Below are positions 1-8,846 of a DNA stretch of 52,875 nucleotides, one piece after another. The stretch covers positions 1-52,875 of IMG/VR virus record IMGVR_UViG_3300023174_000226. One strand, written 5' to 3'. This stretch comes from a virus. The notes beneath the pieces were generated by a model, which made no database searches, was not told where the DNA came from, and saw only the letters and a program-made list of their open reading frames with translations. Made by a program: the position numbers and the translations under genes. Positions within the stretch are counted from its first letter, which is position 1. The number at the start of each line of letters is the position of its first letter.

Positions 1-87
1 AGCACTGGCTTGAGGGGTAACACAACCAGTAAGCGTTAAACTTAAAATTCCTGTGGCGAGTAATCTTTTGATTTTTAAATTATTCAT
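1..87 (-). CDS. putative phage lipoprotein, cut by the left window edge
   Basis: The complement of 1-87 reads as 29 open codons from an ATG at 87, preceded by a strong Shine-Dalgarno (TAAGGAGGAA, complement of 91-100). The protein begins MNNLKIKRLLATGILSLTLTGC. That is a basic n-region, a hydrophobic stretch and the lipobox LTGC, so it should be exported, cleaved before Cys22 and anchored by lipid to the membrane. The mature part starts CVTPQASA and runs out of the window, so no function can be given. It is the only leftward gene seen, with its own promoter and a hairpin leader. A surface or superinfection-exclusion lipoprotein is one guess; a cell-wall enzyme is another. Confidence 0.72.
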   Translation of the reverse strand, partial: MNNLKIKRLLATGILSLTLTGCVTPQASA

Positions 88-104
88 ATTTTCCTCCTTA
101 ACGG

Positions 105-128
105 AAAAACACCTTTTTGAAGGGTGTT
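105..128 (-). terminator. hairpin plus U-run in the lipoprotein leader (possible attenuator)
   Basis: Bases 108-113 (AACACC) pair with 123-128 (GGTGTT), extended by three weaker pairs around a 3-base loop. On the minus strand the stem is followed by five T (109-105). It sits between the predicted minus-strand transcription start (about 129) and the Shine-Dalgarno, so it looks like a leader terminator or 5' stabilising hairpin. Confidence 0.5.
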
Positions 129-135
129 CATATTA

Positions 136-145
136 ATTATACCAC
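136..145 (-). promoter_or_regulatory. extended -10 promoter for the leftward lipoprotein
   Basis: The complement reads GTGGTATAAT, the same extended -10 (TGG before TATAAT) found ahead of many rightward genes here. The expected start of transcription is near 129, just before the leader hairpin. Confidence 0.6.
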
Positions 146-170
146 GAATTAACTAAAAAGTACATATCTG

Positions 171-179
171 TGCTATAAT
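171..179 (+). promoter_or_regulatory. extended -10 promoter for the first rightward genes
   Basis: TGC followed by TATAAT at 174-179 is an extended -10 box about 27 bases before the ATG at 207. No good -35 is seen. It is divergent from the promoter at 145-136. Confidence 0.6.
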
Positions 180-206
180 TTATATACACTAACCGAAAGG
201 AAAATC

Positions 207-446
207 ATGTCTATTAACATTGATTCATATTTGGATTCAGACCAAAAGAGGTCTGTTCTATCACAAAGACTACAACAGTTTGCTGTTGAGGCTTACCAGC
301 ACCAACTAAATAAGAAGGTCGCTCACTTGGCAGAAGATGCAGAAAGTGCATCTCAATCAGAAAAGACTCTTGAACTTCTTGCTAATGCAATTAAAGTTTA
401 TCAAGATGAACTTGATGCCCTGCCAGAGCCAGTAGTAGCAGAATAA
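207..446 (+). CDS. small acidic phage protein, unknown function
   Basis: A 79-residue protein with GAAAGGAAA as Shine-Dalgarno before the ATG. It is charged, rich in Glu, Gln and Ala, with no Cys and no membrane segment. Residues about 14-75 look mostly helical and could form a coiled coil. It follows its own promoter and ends one base before the receptor-binding protein gene, so the two are co-transcribed and probably coupled. A fibre accessory or chaperone role is possible by position only. I do not recognise the family. Confidence 0.7.
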   Translation: MSINIDSYLDSDQKRSVLSQRLQQFAVEAYQHQLNKKVAHLAEDAESASQSEKTLELLANAIKVYQDELDALPEPVVAE

Positions 447-447
447 C

Positions 448-1047
448 ATGACAGTTCAACAGCAGAAAAGGGGAACAGCATCAGAATGGTCTAGTGCTGT
501 AAATGCCCTTTCTGCTGGTGAATTGGGTTATGATACAACAAACAGAATTCTTAAAATTGGTGATGGTTCAACTTTATGGGCAAGCCTAAAGGGTATAGTT
601 ATTAATGATAGAATCGAATTAACAAATACTGGAAGTGTTCAATCAATAACATCTGGTGGTTCTGGAGATGCAGTTGGTACTTCAACCCTTGCTAGTCAGT
701 GGACAACCACCGAAAATACAAATACAAATGTATTTACTTTAACTTCTTTCAATACTATAAATTGCCTTGTTTCTGGTAGATATTCTATTTCTGGTGCAAT
801 CAGGTGGGATACAAATACTACTGGAAGAAGAGGTATTTGGATTCTTAAGAATGGGGTAACAAGCCTTCACTCACAACTTGTATCTGCTGTTAGCGGAACA
901 AGGCAGAGCCTATCTATTCCTTCAATTAAATTAGCAGCAAATGATACCCTGCAACTTATAGCATTTCAAGATAGCGGAACCGCACAACCTCTTGCAGCAG
1001 GTGGAAACATACCACTTTATTTTATTGTTGAATATCTTGGACCATAG
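448..1047 (+). CDS. tail fibre / receptor-binding protein (Mtd-like N-terminus, C1q-like head)
   Basis: 199 residues. Residues 4-50 (RRG-like KRGTASEW, then LSAGELGYDTTN, LKIGDGSTLW) match the short repeat at the N-terminus of major tropism determinant and many phage fibres. Residues about 85-199 read as a beta jelly roll of the C1q/TNF type: GRYSISGAIRW, an R-x-I-x-I-x-x-NG strand, LAANDTLQL, and a terminal FIVEYLG strand. C1q-like heads trimerise and bind ligands, so this is probably the tip adhesin. It is preceded by the small gene at 207. No reverse transcriptase or variable repeat suggests diversity generation here. Confidence 0.75.
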   Translation: MTVQQQKRGTASEWSSAVNALSAGELGYDTTNRILKIGDGSTLWASLKGIVINDRIELTNTGSVQSITSGGSGDAVGTSTLASQWTTTENTNTNVFTLTSFNTINCLVSGRYSISGAIRWDTNTTGRRGIWILKNGVTSLHSQLVSAVSGTRQSLSIPSIKLAANDTLQLIAFQDSGTAQPLAAGGNIPLYFIVEYLGP

Positions 1048-1050
1048 TGT

Positions 1051-1078
1051 TTGACTTTTCTTAAAACTGTGGTATACT
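1051..1078 (+). promoter_or_regulatory. sigma70-type promoter of the ribonucleotide reductase
   Basis: TTGACT at 1051-1056, a 16-base spacer, then TATACT at 1073-1078 with an upstream TGG. It lies just after the fibre gene, about 35 bases before the reductase ATG, which has Shine-Dalgarno GAAAGGTGG near 1097-1105. Confidence 0.7.
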
Positions 1079-1112
1079 TTATACATCACAGTTATGGAAA
1101 GGTGGAAACACT

Positions 1113-3152
1113 ATGTCAGAATTTTTCTCATTTACACTCCCAACAGATTTTGTCGAAAAGTACAAATCATTGGAATCACCCTTTGGATTCTTGGATGCAG
1201 GTGGCAACGCACTAGGTGAAATTACCTTTGTTCGCACCTACTCACGAGTCAAAGATGATGGAACTAAAGAACGCTGGTACGAAGTTGTACGCAGAGTTAT
1301 TGAAGGTATGTACTCTGTACAGAAAAACCATGCAAAGGAGAACCGTCTCCCATGGAACGATTATAAAGCACAAAAGTCAGCACAAGAAGCATTTGACCGT
1401 ATGTTCAATCTAAAATGGACACCTCCAGGTCGTGGAATGTGGACATTTGGAACACCACTCACAATGGAGAAGCGTAACTCTGCTGCTTTGCAGAATTGTG
1501 CAATGGTATCTACAAAAGACCTAGATAAGAATGACCCAGGTGCCTTGTTTGCATGGGTAATGGATGCTCTTATGCTAGGCATTGGTGTTGGCTTTGATAC
1601 CATCGGTAAAGATAAGAACTTTGCTATCTATCAACCAACAGAACCAGAAGTTACTTATGTTGTACCTGATACTCGTGAAGGATGGGTAGAAGCAACTCGT
1701 TTGCTAATCAACTCATATCTTCGTGCAGGTCAAAATATCCAAAAGTTTGACTATTCAGAGGTTCGTCCAGAAGGTGCACCAATCAAGGGATTTGGTGGTG
1801 TAGCATCTGGTCCTGGTCCACTAATCAAACTACATGAAAGAATTTCTCACGTTCTAGGTTATAGAACAGGAGAGACACTAGATGCTCGTGCCATTGTTGA
1901 CCTAGTTAATCTTATTGGTACTTGTGTGGTATCTGGTAACGTCAGACGTTCTGCTACTCTTGCTTTGGGGGCAGAAGGAGACGAAGACTTCCTAAACCTA
2001 AAGAATCCAGAAGTATTCCCTGAGCGTAACTCTTACGACCCAGAGAATCCAGGATGGGCTTGGATGTCAAACAATTCAGTTTCTGCAACTGTTGGCATGG
2101 ATTACTCAAAATATGTTGACCGAATTGCTGACAATGGAGAGCCAGGTTTTATTTGGCTAGATGTTGCTAGAAACTATGGTCGCTTGGCTGATGCTCCAGA
2201 TGGAAAGGATTTCCGTGTTATGGGATTCAATCCATGTGCAGAACAGCCATTGGAATCATATGAACTATGTACACTTGTAGAAGTTCATCTAAATCGTCAC
2301 GATTCAAAGGAAGACTTCTTGCGTACATTGAAGTTTGCCTATCTGTATGGTAAGACAGTTACACTTCTTCCTACACACTGGCAACAGACCAACGGTATCA
2401 TGCAGAGAAACCGTAGAATTGGAACATCTCTAACTGGTATCGCATCATTTGCTGATGAGCATGGTCTTCCAACTGTCCGTAATTGGATGGATGAGGGCTA
2501 TAAGAAGATTCGCTTCTATGACAATAAGTATTCAGAATGGCTATGTGTTCGTGAATCAATTCGTGTAACTACAGTTAAGCCATCTGGTTCTGTGTCAATT
2601 CTTTCTGGTGCTACCCCTGGTGTTCACTGGGGTCCAGGGGGAAAGTTCTATCTAAGAGCAATCCGCTTTAGCAACCAAGACCCAATGCTACACTTGTTTA
2701 AGGCAGCAGGGTATAAGATTGAAGCAGACCTTGTATCAGCAAATACTTCCGTAGTCTATTTCCCAATTGCATCTGGACACAAGAGAGCAGAAAAAGATGT
2801 CACTCTATTTGAGAAGACAGCACTTGCTGCTACCGCCCAGAAGTACTGGTCTGACAATGGAGTTTCTGTAACCCTGTCATTTGACAAGGAAAAAGAAACA
2901 CAACATATCACTTCTGTTCTAAACATGTATGAAGGTCAGTTGAAGGCAGTATCATTCCTATCAATGGGTAATGATGTCTATCCACAACAGCCATATACAG
3001 AAATTTCAGAAGATGACTATGACTACTACATCGGTAGATTGGCAAAGATTGATTTCTCCGCTATCTATGATGGAGTAGACAATCTGGAAGCACAAGGCGA
3101 AGCCTACTGTACCACCGATTACTGTGAAATCAAGATTCCAGATAAAAACTAA
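1113..3152 (+). CDS. nrdJ: adenosylcobalamin-dependent ribonucleoside-triphosphate reductase (class II)
   Basis: 679 residues. It reduces ribonucleoside triphosphates to dNTPs using vitamin B12 coenzyme, needing neither oxygen nor a second subunit. The Lactobacillus-type monomeric pattern is visible. NPCAE holds the thiyl cysteine Cys375 and Glu377. Cys386 in ELCTL lies 11 residues later, the spacing known for the L. leichmannii enzyme (408/419). Cys129 in LQNCAM is the likely redox partner. A C-terminal Cys666-x4-Cys671 pair matches the thioredoxin-relay cysteines (731/736). No intein is seen. It is slightly shorter than the roughly 740-residue reference. It lies between two tail genes but has its own promoter and terminator, so it is a self-contained metabolic insert that depends on host cobalamin. 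Confidence 0.93.
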   Translation: MSEFFSFTLPTDFVEKYKSLESPFGFLDAGGNALGEITFVRTYSRVKDDGTKERWYEVVRRVIEGMYSVQKNHAKENRLPWNDYKAQKSAQEAFDRMFNLKWTPPGRGMWTFGTPLTMEKRNSAALQNCAMVSTKDLDKNDPGALFAWVMDALMLGIGVGFDTIGKDKNFAIYQPTEPEVTYVVPDTREGWVEATRLLINSYLRAGQNIQKFDYSEVRPEGAPIKGFGGVASGPGPLIKLHERISHVLGYRTGETLDARAIVDLVNLIGTCVVSGNVRRSATLALGAEGDEDFLNLKNPEVFPERNSYDPENPGWAWMSNNSVSATVGMDYSKYVDRIADNGEPGFIWLDVARNYGRLADAPDGKDFRVMGFNPCAEQPLESYELCTLVEVHLNRHDSKEDFLRTLKFAYLYGKTVTLLPTHWQQTNGIMQRNRRIGTSLTGIASFADEHGLPTVRNWMDEGYKKIRFYDNKYSEWLCVRESIRVTTVKPSGSVSILSGATPGVHWGPGGKFYLRAIRFSNQDPMLHLFKAAGYKIEADLVSANTSVVYFPIASGHKRAEKDVTLFEKTALAATAQKYWSDNGVSVTLSFDKEKETQHITSVLNMYEGQLKAVSFLSMGNDVYPQQPYTEISEDDYDYYIGRLAKIDFSAIYDGVDNLEAQGEAYCTTDYCEIKIPDKN

Positions 3153-3161
3153 ATAAGTAAG

Positions 3162-3196
3162 ATACCCTGTCATTAACTTGGCAGGGTATTTTCTTA
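3162..3196 (+). terminator. intrinsic terminator after nrdJ
   Basis: ATACCCTG (3162-3169) pairs perfectly with CAGGGTAT (3182-3189) around a 12-base loop, followed by a T-rich run. It closes the one-gene reductase unit. Confidence 0.85.
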
Positions 3197-3198
3197 TG

Positions 3199-3207
3199 TG
3201 GTAGAAT
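3199..3207 (+). promoter_or_regulatory. extended -10 promoter with the ATG at +1 (leaderless)
   Basis: TGG then TAGAAT at 3202-3207; the next gene's ATG is 7 bases later (3215), with no Shine-Dalgarno between. It directly follows the nrdJ terminator. Confidence 0.65.
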
Positions 3208-3214
3208 AGTAGAT

Positions 3215-6200
3215 ATGTCATCAATCTCCAACATCTATTCTGAAAAGATATTTGCACAGCATCCAATCGCCACATGGTCACTGGATGATTCAGTTGACTA
3301 TATCTCTTTGATATCAGATGCCACCAGAAATCTTAGTAGTGGCTGGACTATATCTTCTACGGATACAGCAACTTCCTATACTCCATCAACATCAGCACCG
3401 TTTGCATCAAGTGCAACAACTAAACTATTAAGTGCTGCTGGAAGTGGTTCAATAACAGCAACTAGTACAGCAACCTTTACAAACTCAACAACCTCATTTT
3501 GTATTGGATTTTATCTATATGTAGGTAGTTTAAACATAACAAGCGTAGATATTGGCTACAAGATTGGTGCATCTTCTCCAGTTTTTGCAACATACTATCC
3601 ATCTGTATATCAAGACTGGGCTTTTATTTCAAATACTTTTTTTACCAGCGTTACAGGTGCTAAAGTATATATTAAAATAAATTATTCTGGAACAGCGGTA
3701 GATAATGAATTTTGGATTAATGGATTAACGGTAGGGCATTTATCAGAAGAATTTAATCAATACTCTCTGGGTATTCAAACAACATCTTTAACAACTCTAT
3801 CATCAATAACAGGATTTACTTCACAAAAAGGTTATGAAACAAAAGACTATGGAAATAATCAATATAGTGCCTACTACTTGTCGGATGATAAAAAAATATT
3901 TGCAAGAGGTTCTACCATACCATTAGCGATGGGGTCAGATAAGTCTATATCATTTTCTTATGAAACATCTGGAACAACCTATCAACCAGCGTCAATGCTG
4001 TTTCCAGCATTTGGATTTTTAAATAAAAAAGGCAAGAATAAAGAATACACTTTTGAATTTTGGATAAAACTAAATTATCAAAAATGGACATTGCCAGACC
4101 AAGATGGTATAAGTAGAAATAAAATACTTGGACTAGCATCTGAAAAAAGTGGCAATGGGCTATATGTTTCTAATAACAGCATTATTTTACAACTTGGAGA
4201 CAAGATTGGGTATCACTATGTTGGATATTGGAATAGACCCATGTTGCTTCAAATTACATATAGTAAAAACTTTATAAAGTTATTTGTTAATGGTGAAGAT
4301 GCAATATCACTATCGCTAGAGTCAACTGACCTAGATACCCTTGCTACAGAATCATCACTAACAGACTGGATTGCAATTGGTTCAGAATATCAACAAATTC
4401 AAATAGACTCTGTATCAATATATCCTTATCAATTTTCAAACACACAAGCATTAGTAAATTTTGTCAGCGGCATCGGAACTAGAGTACCAGAAGACATAAA
4501 TTCACAGTATGACTCATCAACAGTTACAATTGACTATACAAAAGCAAACTATTCAAATGACTATAACTATCCAGAAACTGGTAAATGGAAACATGGTTTG
4601 TTAAGTAATTTTGTTGAAAAAAATAATGCCCTTTCTTCTCCAACATATTCACTACCTAACTTTATATTTACAGAAACCACATTTTCAAAAAATACTTTAG
4701 AAACAGCAAATACTGCTTTGCCTCCAACATATAATGAATTTAAATTAAAACCAATATCTACATATGATAAAACATATATAAGGTTTGACTCATTGAATGT
4801 TTTAAACGAAGCAGTAAAAGGTATCCACGCAATTTTAAAAGCACCATCAAGTGCAACCGAAAAACTTATTTTTAAATTTACAAATAAAAATACGAATAAC
4901 TATTTAAATATAACAACACAAAATAATAGCATATATTATAAATATAGTAATGATGCTGGTATAACAGAAACAACTCTTTCTGCTGCTACAACAACAATAA
5001 CAAGAGATGCAAACAATGTATTTTTTGTTGGAATAGATATAGATAAGTTTACAACAACTTATCCAGACGCAAATCTAAATAGTACTTTGTTTTCTAATCA
5101 AGATGATGTTATAGTTTATTTTGGTGGAGACGAAAATACTGCAAACACATATTTTTATGAAGAATCTGTTGTTAGGGTTTCATTCGATAATAAACGTAAT
5201 TTAAATAATTTTTCATCTCAAATTAATGCCAATGGTACTTTCATTGCCTTGCCAGCAATTTCTTGGTTATCTAAATATGACAATCTTTCAAGTTATTCAT
5301 TAATGTTTAATAAAGGTTTGGGCTTTGATATTGGTTCAGCGTGTTACTGGCAAGACTATATTCCGTTAACATTGCTTGCAAAGAAAGTGCTTGATGGTTC
5401 TAGTAATCAGGTTTACAATTTGTCATTTTTGCAATATAATATTGACTATACAAAAAATATACTATCATCTGGAACTGGAGTATCATTTTATATAAGTGAT
5501 GGTTCTGGGTTAAACAACTACATTACTTTCCAAGATATTACAACGTCTACAGGTCCCAATCTAGACCTATCATCTTTTGCAACAACTGTAGCATTAGATT
5601 CAAAAAACACAATTACTCCTTCAGGTGGTTGGTCAACAACAAAGTATGAAATAAATGACAGAACAATCATATACTTGCCACCATCTATAGATTTTACAAA
5701 ATATGCCATTGTTGTTCATTTAGATATACATCTTCCAACATCTATAATTAATCCAGTTCAAATAAAATATTTGCAGTTTGCCTCACAAGCCTTAAACACT
5801 GGAACATCTTTAAAAAATAAAATTGGAACTAAAACTGGAACTAGCATTACTCCATATTATTATACTGGTTCAGCATATGACTATACCCAAACAAATCCAT
5901 TTCTTATTGATAAACAAAGTAGTTCTTACCTAAACCTGACTCCACAATCTGGAATAAAATTAGTTGGAGATTTTACAAATGACAGGGGATTTTATGTTTC
6001 CATAAATGAAAATGCAACTGCAAACTACACACTAAGCGGAATGCAAATGTTTATTAATTATCAGTTCCCATTTACAAAAAATACAACTACAAGTAACTAT
6101 TTAGAATATCCAACACTTGGAACAATATTTTCAATAGAAACAAGAACAAAAACTATAAATTTTGTTATGGAAGCATTAGACACATCTCCAACACTATCAT

Positions 6201-6775
6201 CTTCACTAATAGCCTCAAACTCACAAAGAGTTAGATTATACACAACAACAAACTATTCATATTCTTCAGCCATCATAGATGAAAACGTATACTTTTATTG
6301 GAATGGTGAACTTGTAAAAGAAGCCACAATGACACTAAATGAGTGGGGTATTCTGGGGATTAATTTTATAGAACCACTAGATTTTAACTCATATACAGGC
6401 AAACTAGTAGTCAAATCACCAATATCTATTGACAATATATCTTTTTATTCATTATCTCAAAGCAGAATACTTAACAGCAAAAAATTAAGAACTTGGTTTA
6501 ATGTATTGAATCCAATCATTTCTAACAATACATCAAGTGCTCAATATACTTGGAACACTTGGAATAATGCTTCAGCCACTTGGTTAGATTTAAATACAAT
6601 GGGAGATAAGTCTAATCTTCCTGTTAGTCTTTCACAAATATATGACACATATGCTGGGGTTTCAAAAACAAACATATCAAATAATGAAAGCACTTCTGGA
6701 TTGACTATAACTGGTAAACATGGAGAAGTATTAGTAGGACTAATAAAACAATCAAGTATATACAGTGCCACATAA
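3215..6775 (+). CDS. large minor tail protein with LamG-like (concanavalin-type) domains
   Basis: 1186 residues, rich in Ser, Thr, Asn and Tyr, with no Cys-rich or membrane parts. The N-terminus (SNIYSEKIFAQHPIATWSLDD) resembles the start of phage LamG-type minor tail proteins. Around residues 275-410 a LamG-like beta sandwich is readable: YTFEFWIKL, NGLYVSNNSIILQLGD, LLQITY, FIKLFVNGE, and IAIGSEYQQIQIDSVSIYPY. A weaker one occurs near residues 960-1085 (FVMEAL..., VYFYWNGELV, DNISFYSLSQSR). Such domains usually bind cell-surface sugars, so this is a likely side fibre or baseplate adhesin. The mRNA appears leaderless. Asn/Thr-rich composition fits the phage tRNA-Asn and tRNA-Thr. Confidence 0.75.
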   Translation: MSSISNIYSEKIFAQHPIATWSLDDSVDYISLISDATRNLSSGWTISSTDTATSYTPSTSAPFASSATTKLLSAAGSGSITATSTATFTNSTTSFCIGFYLYVGSLNITSVDIGYKIGASSPVFATYYPSVYQDWAFISNTFFTSVTGAKVYIKINYSGTAVDNEFWINGLTVGHLSEEFNQYSLGIQTTSLTTLSSITGFTSQKGYETKDYGNNQYSAYYLSDDKKIFARGSTIPLAMGSDKSISFSYETSGTTYQPASMLFPAFGFLNKKGKNKEYTFEFWIKLNYQKWTLPDQDGISRNKILGLASEKSGNGLYVSNNSIILQLGDKIGYHYVGYWNRPMLLQITYSKNFIKLFVNGEDAISLSLESTDLDTLATESSLTDWIAIGSEYQQIQIDSVSIYPYQFSNTQALVNFVSGIGTRVPEDINSQYDSSTVTIDYTKANYSNDYNYPETGKWKHGLLSNFVEKNNALSSPTYSLPNFIFTETTFSKNTLETANTALPPTYNEFKLKPISTYDKTYIRFDSLNVLNEAVKGIHAILKAPSSATEKLIFKFTNKNTNNYLNITTQNNSIYYKYSNDAGITETTLSAATTTITRDANNVFFVGIDIDKFTTTYPDANLNSTLFSNQDDVIVYFGGDENTANTYFYEESVVRVSFDNKRNLNNFSSQINANGTFIALPAISWLSKYDNLSSYSLMFNKGLGFDIGSACYWQDYIPLTLLAKKVLDGSSNQVYNLSFLQYNIDYTKNILSSGTGVSFYISDGSGLNNYITFQDITTSTGPNLDLSSFATTVALDSKNTITPSGGWSTTKYEINDRTIIYLPPSIDFTKYAIVVHLDIHLPTSIINPVQIKYLQFASQALNTGTSLKNKIGTKTGTSITPYYYTGSAYDYTQTNPFLIDKQSSSYLNLTPQSGIKLVGDFTNDRGFYVSINENATANYTLSGMQMFINYQFPFTKNTTTSNYLEYPTLGTIFSIETRTKTINFVMEALDTSPTLSSSLIASNSQRVRLYTTTNYSYSSAIIDENVYFYWNGELVKEATMTLNEWGILGINFIEPLDFNSYTGKLVVKSPISIDNISFYSLSQSRILNSKKLRTWFNVLNPIISNNTSSAQYTWNTWNNASATWLDLNTMGDKSNLPVSLSQIYDTYAGVSKTNISNNESTSGLTITGKHGEVLVGLIKQSSIYSAT

Positions 6776-6777
6776 TG

Positions 6778-6786
6778 TGGTATACT
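6778..6786 (+). promoter_or_regulatory. extended -10 promoter, leaderless start for the pre-portal gene
   Basis: TGG plus TATACT at 6781-6786 overlaps the end of the LamG gene. The ATG at 6794 begins 7 bases after the hexamer and has no Shine-Dalgarno. This would start the head operon. Confidence 0.65.
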
Positions 6787-6793
6787 AGTGGTT

Positions 6794-7189
6794 ATGAATA
6801 TAGATGTTAACAAAGATATTGGTCAAGTCATGCCCAACCAAATTGGCAAAACAAAGGTTTCTGTAGTAGAAGAACCATTTTCTGATTATGGTATTTATGT
6901 TTGGCAGTTGCGTTCTGGCAAAGTTTTAACAGATGACCAGGGAAATGCACTAAGCATTGACTCCATGCGTGGTGACGAATCAAGAGTTGAACTACTTCGT
7001 AACGAGGCTAGATGGCTCGGATTCCCAGATGGAAGACCTCTATTCTATGCAAATGTTCGCAAGGTATCAGATGAAGAATACAGTGAGCAGATTGACCGCA
7101 TGGCTCAAGGATATATTCCTTCGGAAACAGACCTTGGTGCTATTGTTGATGCTAAAAAGACATTTGACCAATTTGGAAGTGATGACTAA
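6794..7189 (+). CDS. conserved-type phage protein upstream of portal, unknown function
   Basis: 131 residues from ATG 6794. A GTG at 6788 is in frame but would lie before the predicted transcription start, so ATG is chosen. It is an acidic, soluble protein with a patterned beta-like first half (KVSVVEEPFSDYGIYVWQLRSGKVL) and a helical C-terminus ending DQFGSDD. Its stop overlaps the portal start (TAATG), so translation is coupled. By position it could act in head assembly or DNA packaging, but I do not recognise a family. Confidence 0.75.
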   Translation: MNIDVNKDIGQVMPNQIGKTKVSVVEEPFSDYGIYVWQLRSGKVLTDDQGNALSIDSMRGDESRVELLRNEARWLGFPDGRPLFYANVRKVSDEEYSEQIDRMAQGYIPSETDLGAIVDAKKTFDQFGSDD

Positions 7190-8787
7190 TGAATTACTAT
7201 GAATATGCCAATACTCCTGCTCGCTTAGATGAGGCACAAGTAATTAAAAACGAATTTGAAGACCTAGACCCTTTTATCAAGTCTTGGGATGAAATCAAAT
7301 CATTTAGCGGAATGAACACAAACTTTAAGCGTAGAAGTGCTAGAATGTTTAAGGCTTTAGGCGATGACGCATATTTAGAATCTGCTGGTGCAGTTCAAAT
7401 GGGTAATAATGGTGCTCGCTCAAATGCAATTAATCCAGGTGTAGTATTCCGTAATGCATACGGACTATTTGATGTCATCACTCCACCATATAACCCATAT
7501 GAATTGGCAAGTTACTATGATACATCATTTGCTAACCACGCTGCTATTGATGCAAAGGTTGAGAATACCGTTGGTCTTGGATACGACTTTATTGTTTCAG
7601 ATAAGACTAGTTTGAAATTAGAGGCTGCTTCAGCAGACCAAATGGCTCGTGCTCGTAAGCGTATCGAAAGACTTAAGGTTCAACTAAAGGATTGGCTAGA
7701 AAGCCTAAACCAAGATGAATCTTTTTCATCTGTACTTGAAAAAGTATTTACAGATGTTCACACAATGGGTAATGGATATATTGAAGTAGGCAGAACTGTT
7801 GCAGGTGAGATTGGCTATATTGGTCACATTCCTGCCGCTACAATGCGTGTACGCAGACTTCGTGATGGATATGTTCAAATCATTGCCAACAAGGTAGTAT
7901 ATTTCCGTAATTTTGGGGCAAAGAATGTAAACTATATTACAGATGACCCAAGACCTAATGAGATTATTCATATTAAGGAATATTCACCACTAAATACTTT
8001 CTATGGAGTACCTGATGTAATTGCTGCTATGCCAGCATTGGTTGGAGATGCTCTAGCCACACAATATAACATTGATTATTTTAATAACAAGGCTGTTCCT
8101 CGTTATATTGTTACCTTAAAGGGTGCTCAACTTACACAGGAAGCAGAAGATAAACTATTCCGTTTTCTACAAACTGGTCTAAAAGGACAGTCACATAGAA
8201 CTCTTTATATTCCACTCCCAGGAGATACAGAGAGTAATAAGGTTGAGTTTAAGATGGAGCCTATCGAGGCTGGAGTTCAAGAAGGCTCATTTACAAAATA
8301 CCGTGAGCAGAATCGTGATGATATCCTAGTAGCACATCAAGTTCCACTATCAAAACTTGGCGGTAGCAGTTCATCAACAATTGCAGACTCACTAGCACAA
8401 GACCGCACATTCAAAGAACAGGTTGCTAGACCTGCACAGCGTAATCTTGAAAAGATTCTTAACAAAATTATTCGTGAAAAGACAGATATTCTAGAATTTA
8501 AATTTAATGAACTCACTCTTACAGATGAATTGGCTCAGTCACAGATTCTTACTAACTATGTTAAGAATCAGATTATGGTTCCTAACGAGGCTCGTGAACT
8601 TCTTAATCTACCAGAACGCTCTGAAAGTGATTCTATGATTCAGCCAACTGCTCGTCAAGCAGCAGACTCAAATGCAAATAATGCAGGTAATAGAGAGCGT
8701 GATGCACAACGCCAACAGGCTCAAGCAGATAATACTGCAACTACTTCTGGTAGAAATCCAAAGGGTGAGGGGAGACGCTCCTCTTAA
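7189..8787 (+). CDS. portal protein (HK97/PBSX-type)
   Basis: 532 residues. It forms the dodecameric ring at one head vertex through which terminase pumps DNA and to which the tail joins. Recognisable portal sequence runs through the middle. GNGYIEVGR is near residue 195. HIKEYSPLNTFYGVPD and ALATQYNIDYFNNKAVP follow at about 260-305. SFTKYREQNRDDILVAHQVPLSKLG is near 365-390. The helical stem and wing (FKEQVARPAQRNLEKILNKI) come next, then NEARELLNLPE. The C-terminal 50 residues are Gln/Asn/Ala-rich and look disordered. It is coupled to the gene before it and followed by tandem promoters for protease and capsid. Confidence 0.92.
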   Translation: MNYYEYANTPARLDEAQVIKNEFEDLDPFIKSWDEIKSFSGMNTNFKRRSARMFKALGDDAYLESAGAVQMGNNGARSNAINPGVVFRNAYGLFDVITPPYNPYELASYYDTSFANHAAIDAKVENTVGLGYDFIVSDKTSLKLEAASADQMARARKRIERLKVQLKDWLESLNQDESFSSVLEKVFTDVHTMGNGYIEVGRTVAGEIGYIGHIPAATMRVRRLRDGYVQIIANKVVYFRNFGAKNVNYITDDPRPNEIIHIKEYSPLNTFYGVPDVIAAMPALVGDALATQYNIDYFNNKAVPRYIVTLKGAQLTQEAEDKLFRFLQTGLKGQSHRTLYIPLPGDTESNKVEFKMEPIEAGVQEGSFTKYREQNRDDILVAHQVPLSKLGGSSSSTIADSLAQDRTFKEQVARPAQRNLEKILNKIIREKTDILEFKFNELTLTDELAQSQILTNYVKNQIMVPNEARELLNLPERSESDSMIQPTARQAADSNANNAGNRERDAQRQQAQADNTATTSGRNPKGEGRRSS

Positions 8788-8792
8788 AAAAG

Positions 8793-8801
8793 TGGTATAA
8801 T
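8793..8801 (+). promoter_or_regulatory. upstream promoter of the tandem pair before the head protease
   Basis: TGG plus TATAAT at 8796-8801, just after the portal stop. A second -10 box follows 32 bases downstream. Confidence 0.6.
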
Positions 8802-8833
8802 AACATTTCTATAACACTTTCATAAAAAGGGGC

Positions 8834-8839
8834 TATAAT
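8834..8839 (+). promoter_or_regulatory. second -10 box, ATG at +1 (leaderless)
   Basis: TATAAT at 8834-8839; the protease ATG lies 7 bases downstream (8847). AAGGGG at about 8826-8832 is too far upstream to act as Shine-Dalgarno for it and would lie outside the transcript. Confidence 0.6.
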
Positions 8840-8846
8840 TAGTAGT

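Noticed and set aside
448-600. Diversity-generating retroelement suggested by the Mtd-like N-terminus
   Set aside because: No reverse transcriptase and no template/variable repeat pair is visible in the window; the Mtd-like repeat alone is common in ordinary fibres.
1113-3152. Intein in the ribonucleotide reductase
   Set aside because: The protein is collinear with the monomeric enzyme and shorter than it, with no inserted splicing block.
6788-6793. GTG at 6788 as start of the pre-portal gene
   Set aside because: It would lie before the expected transcript start; the ATG at 6794 is at the leaderless position.
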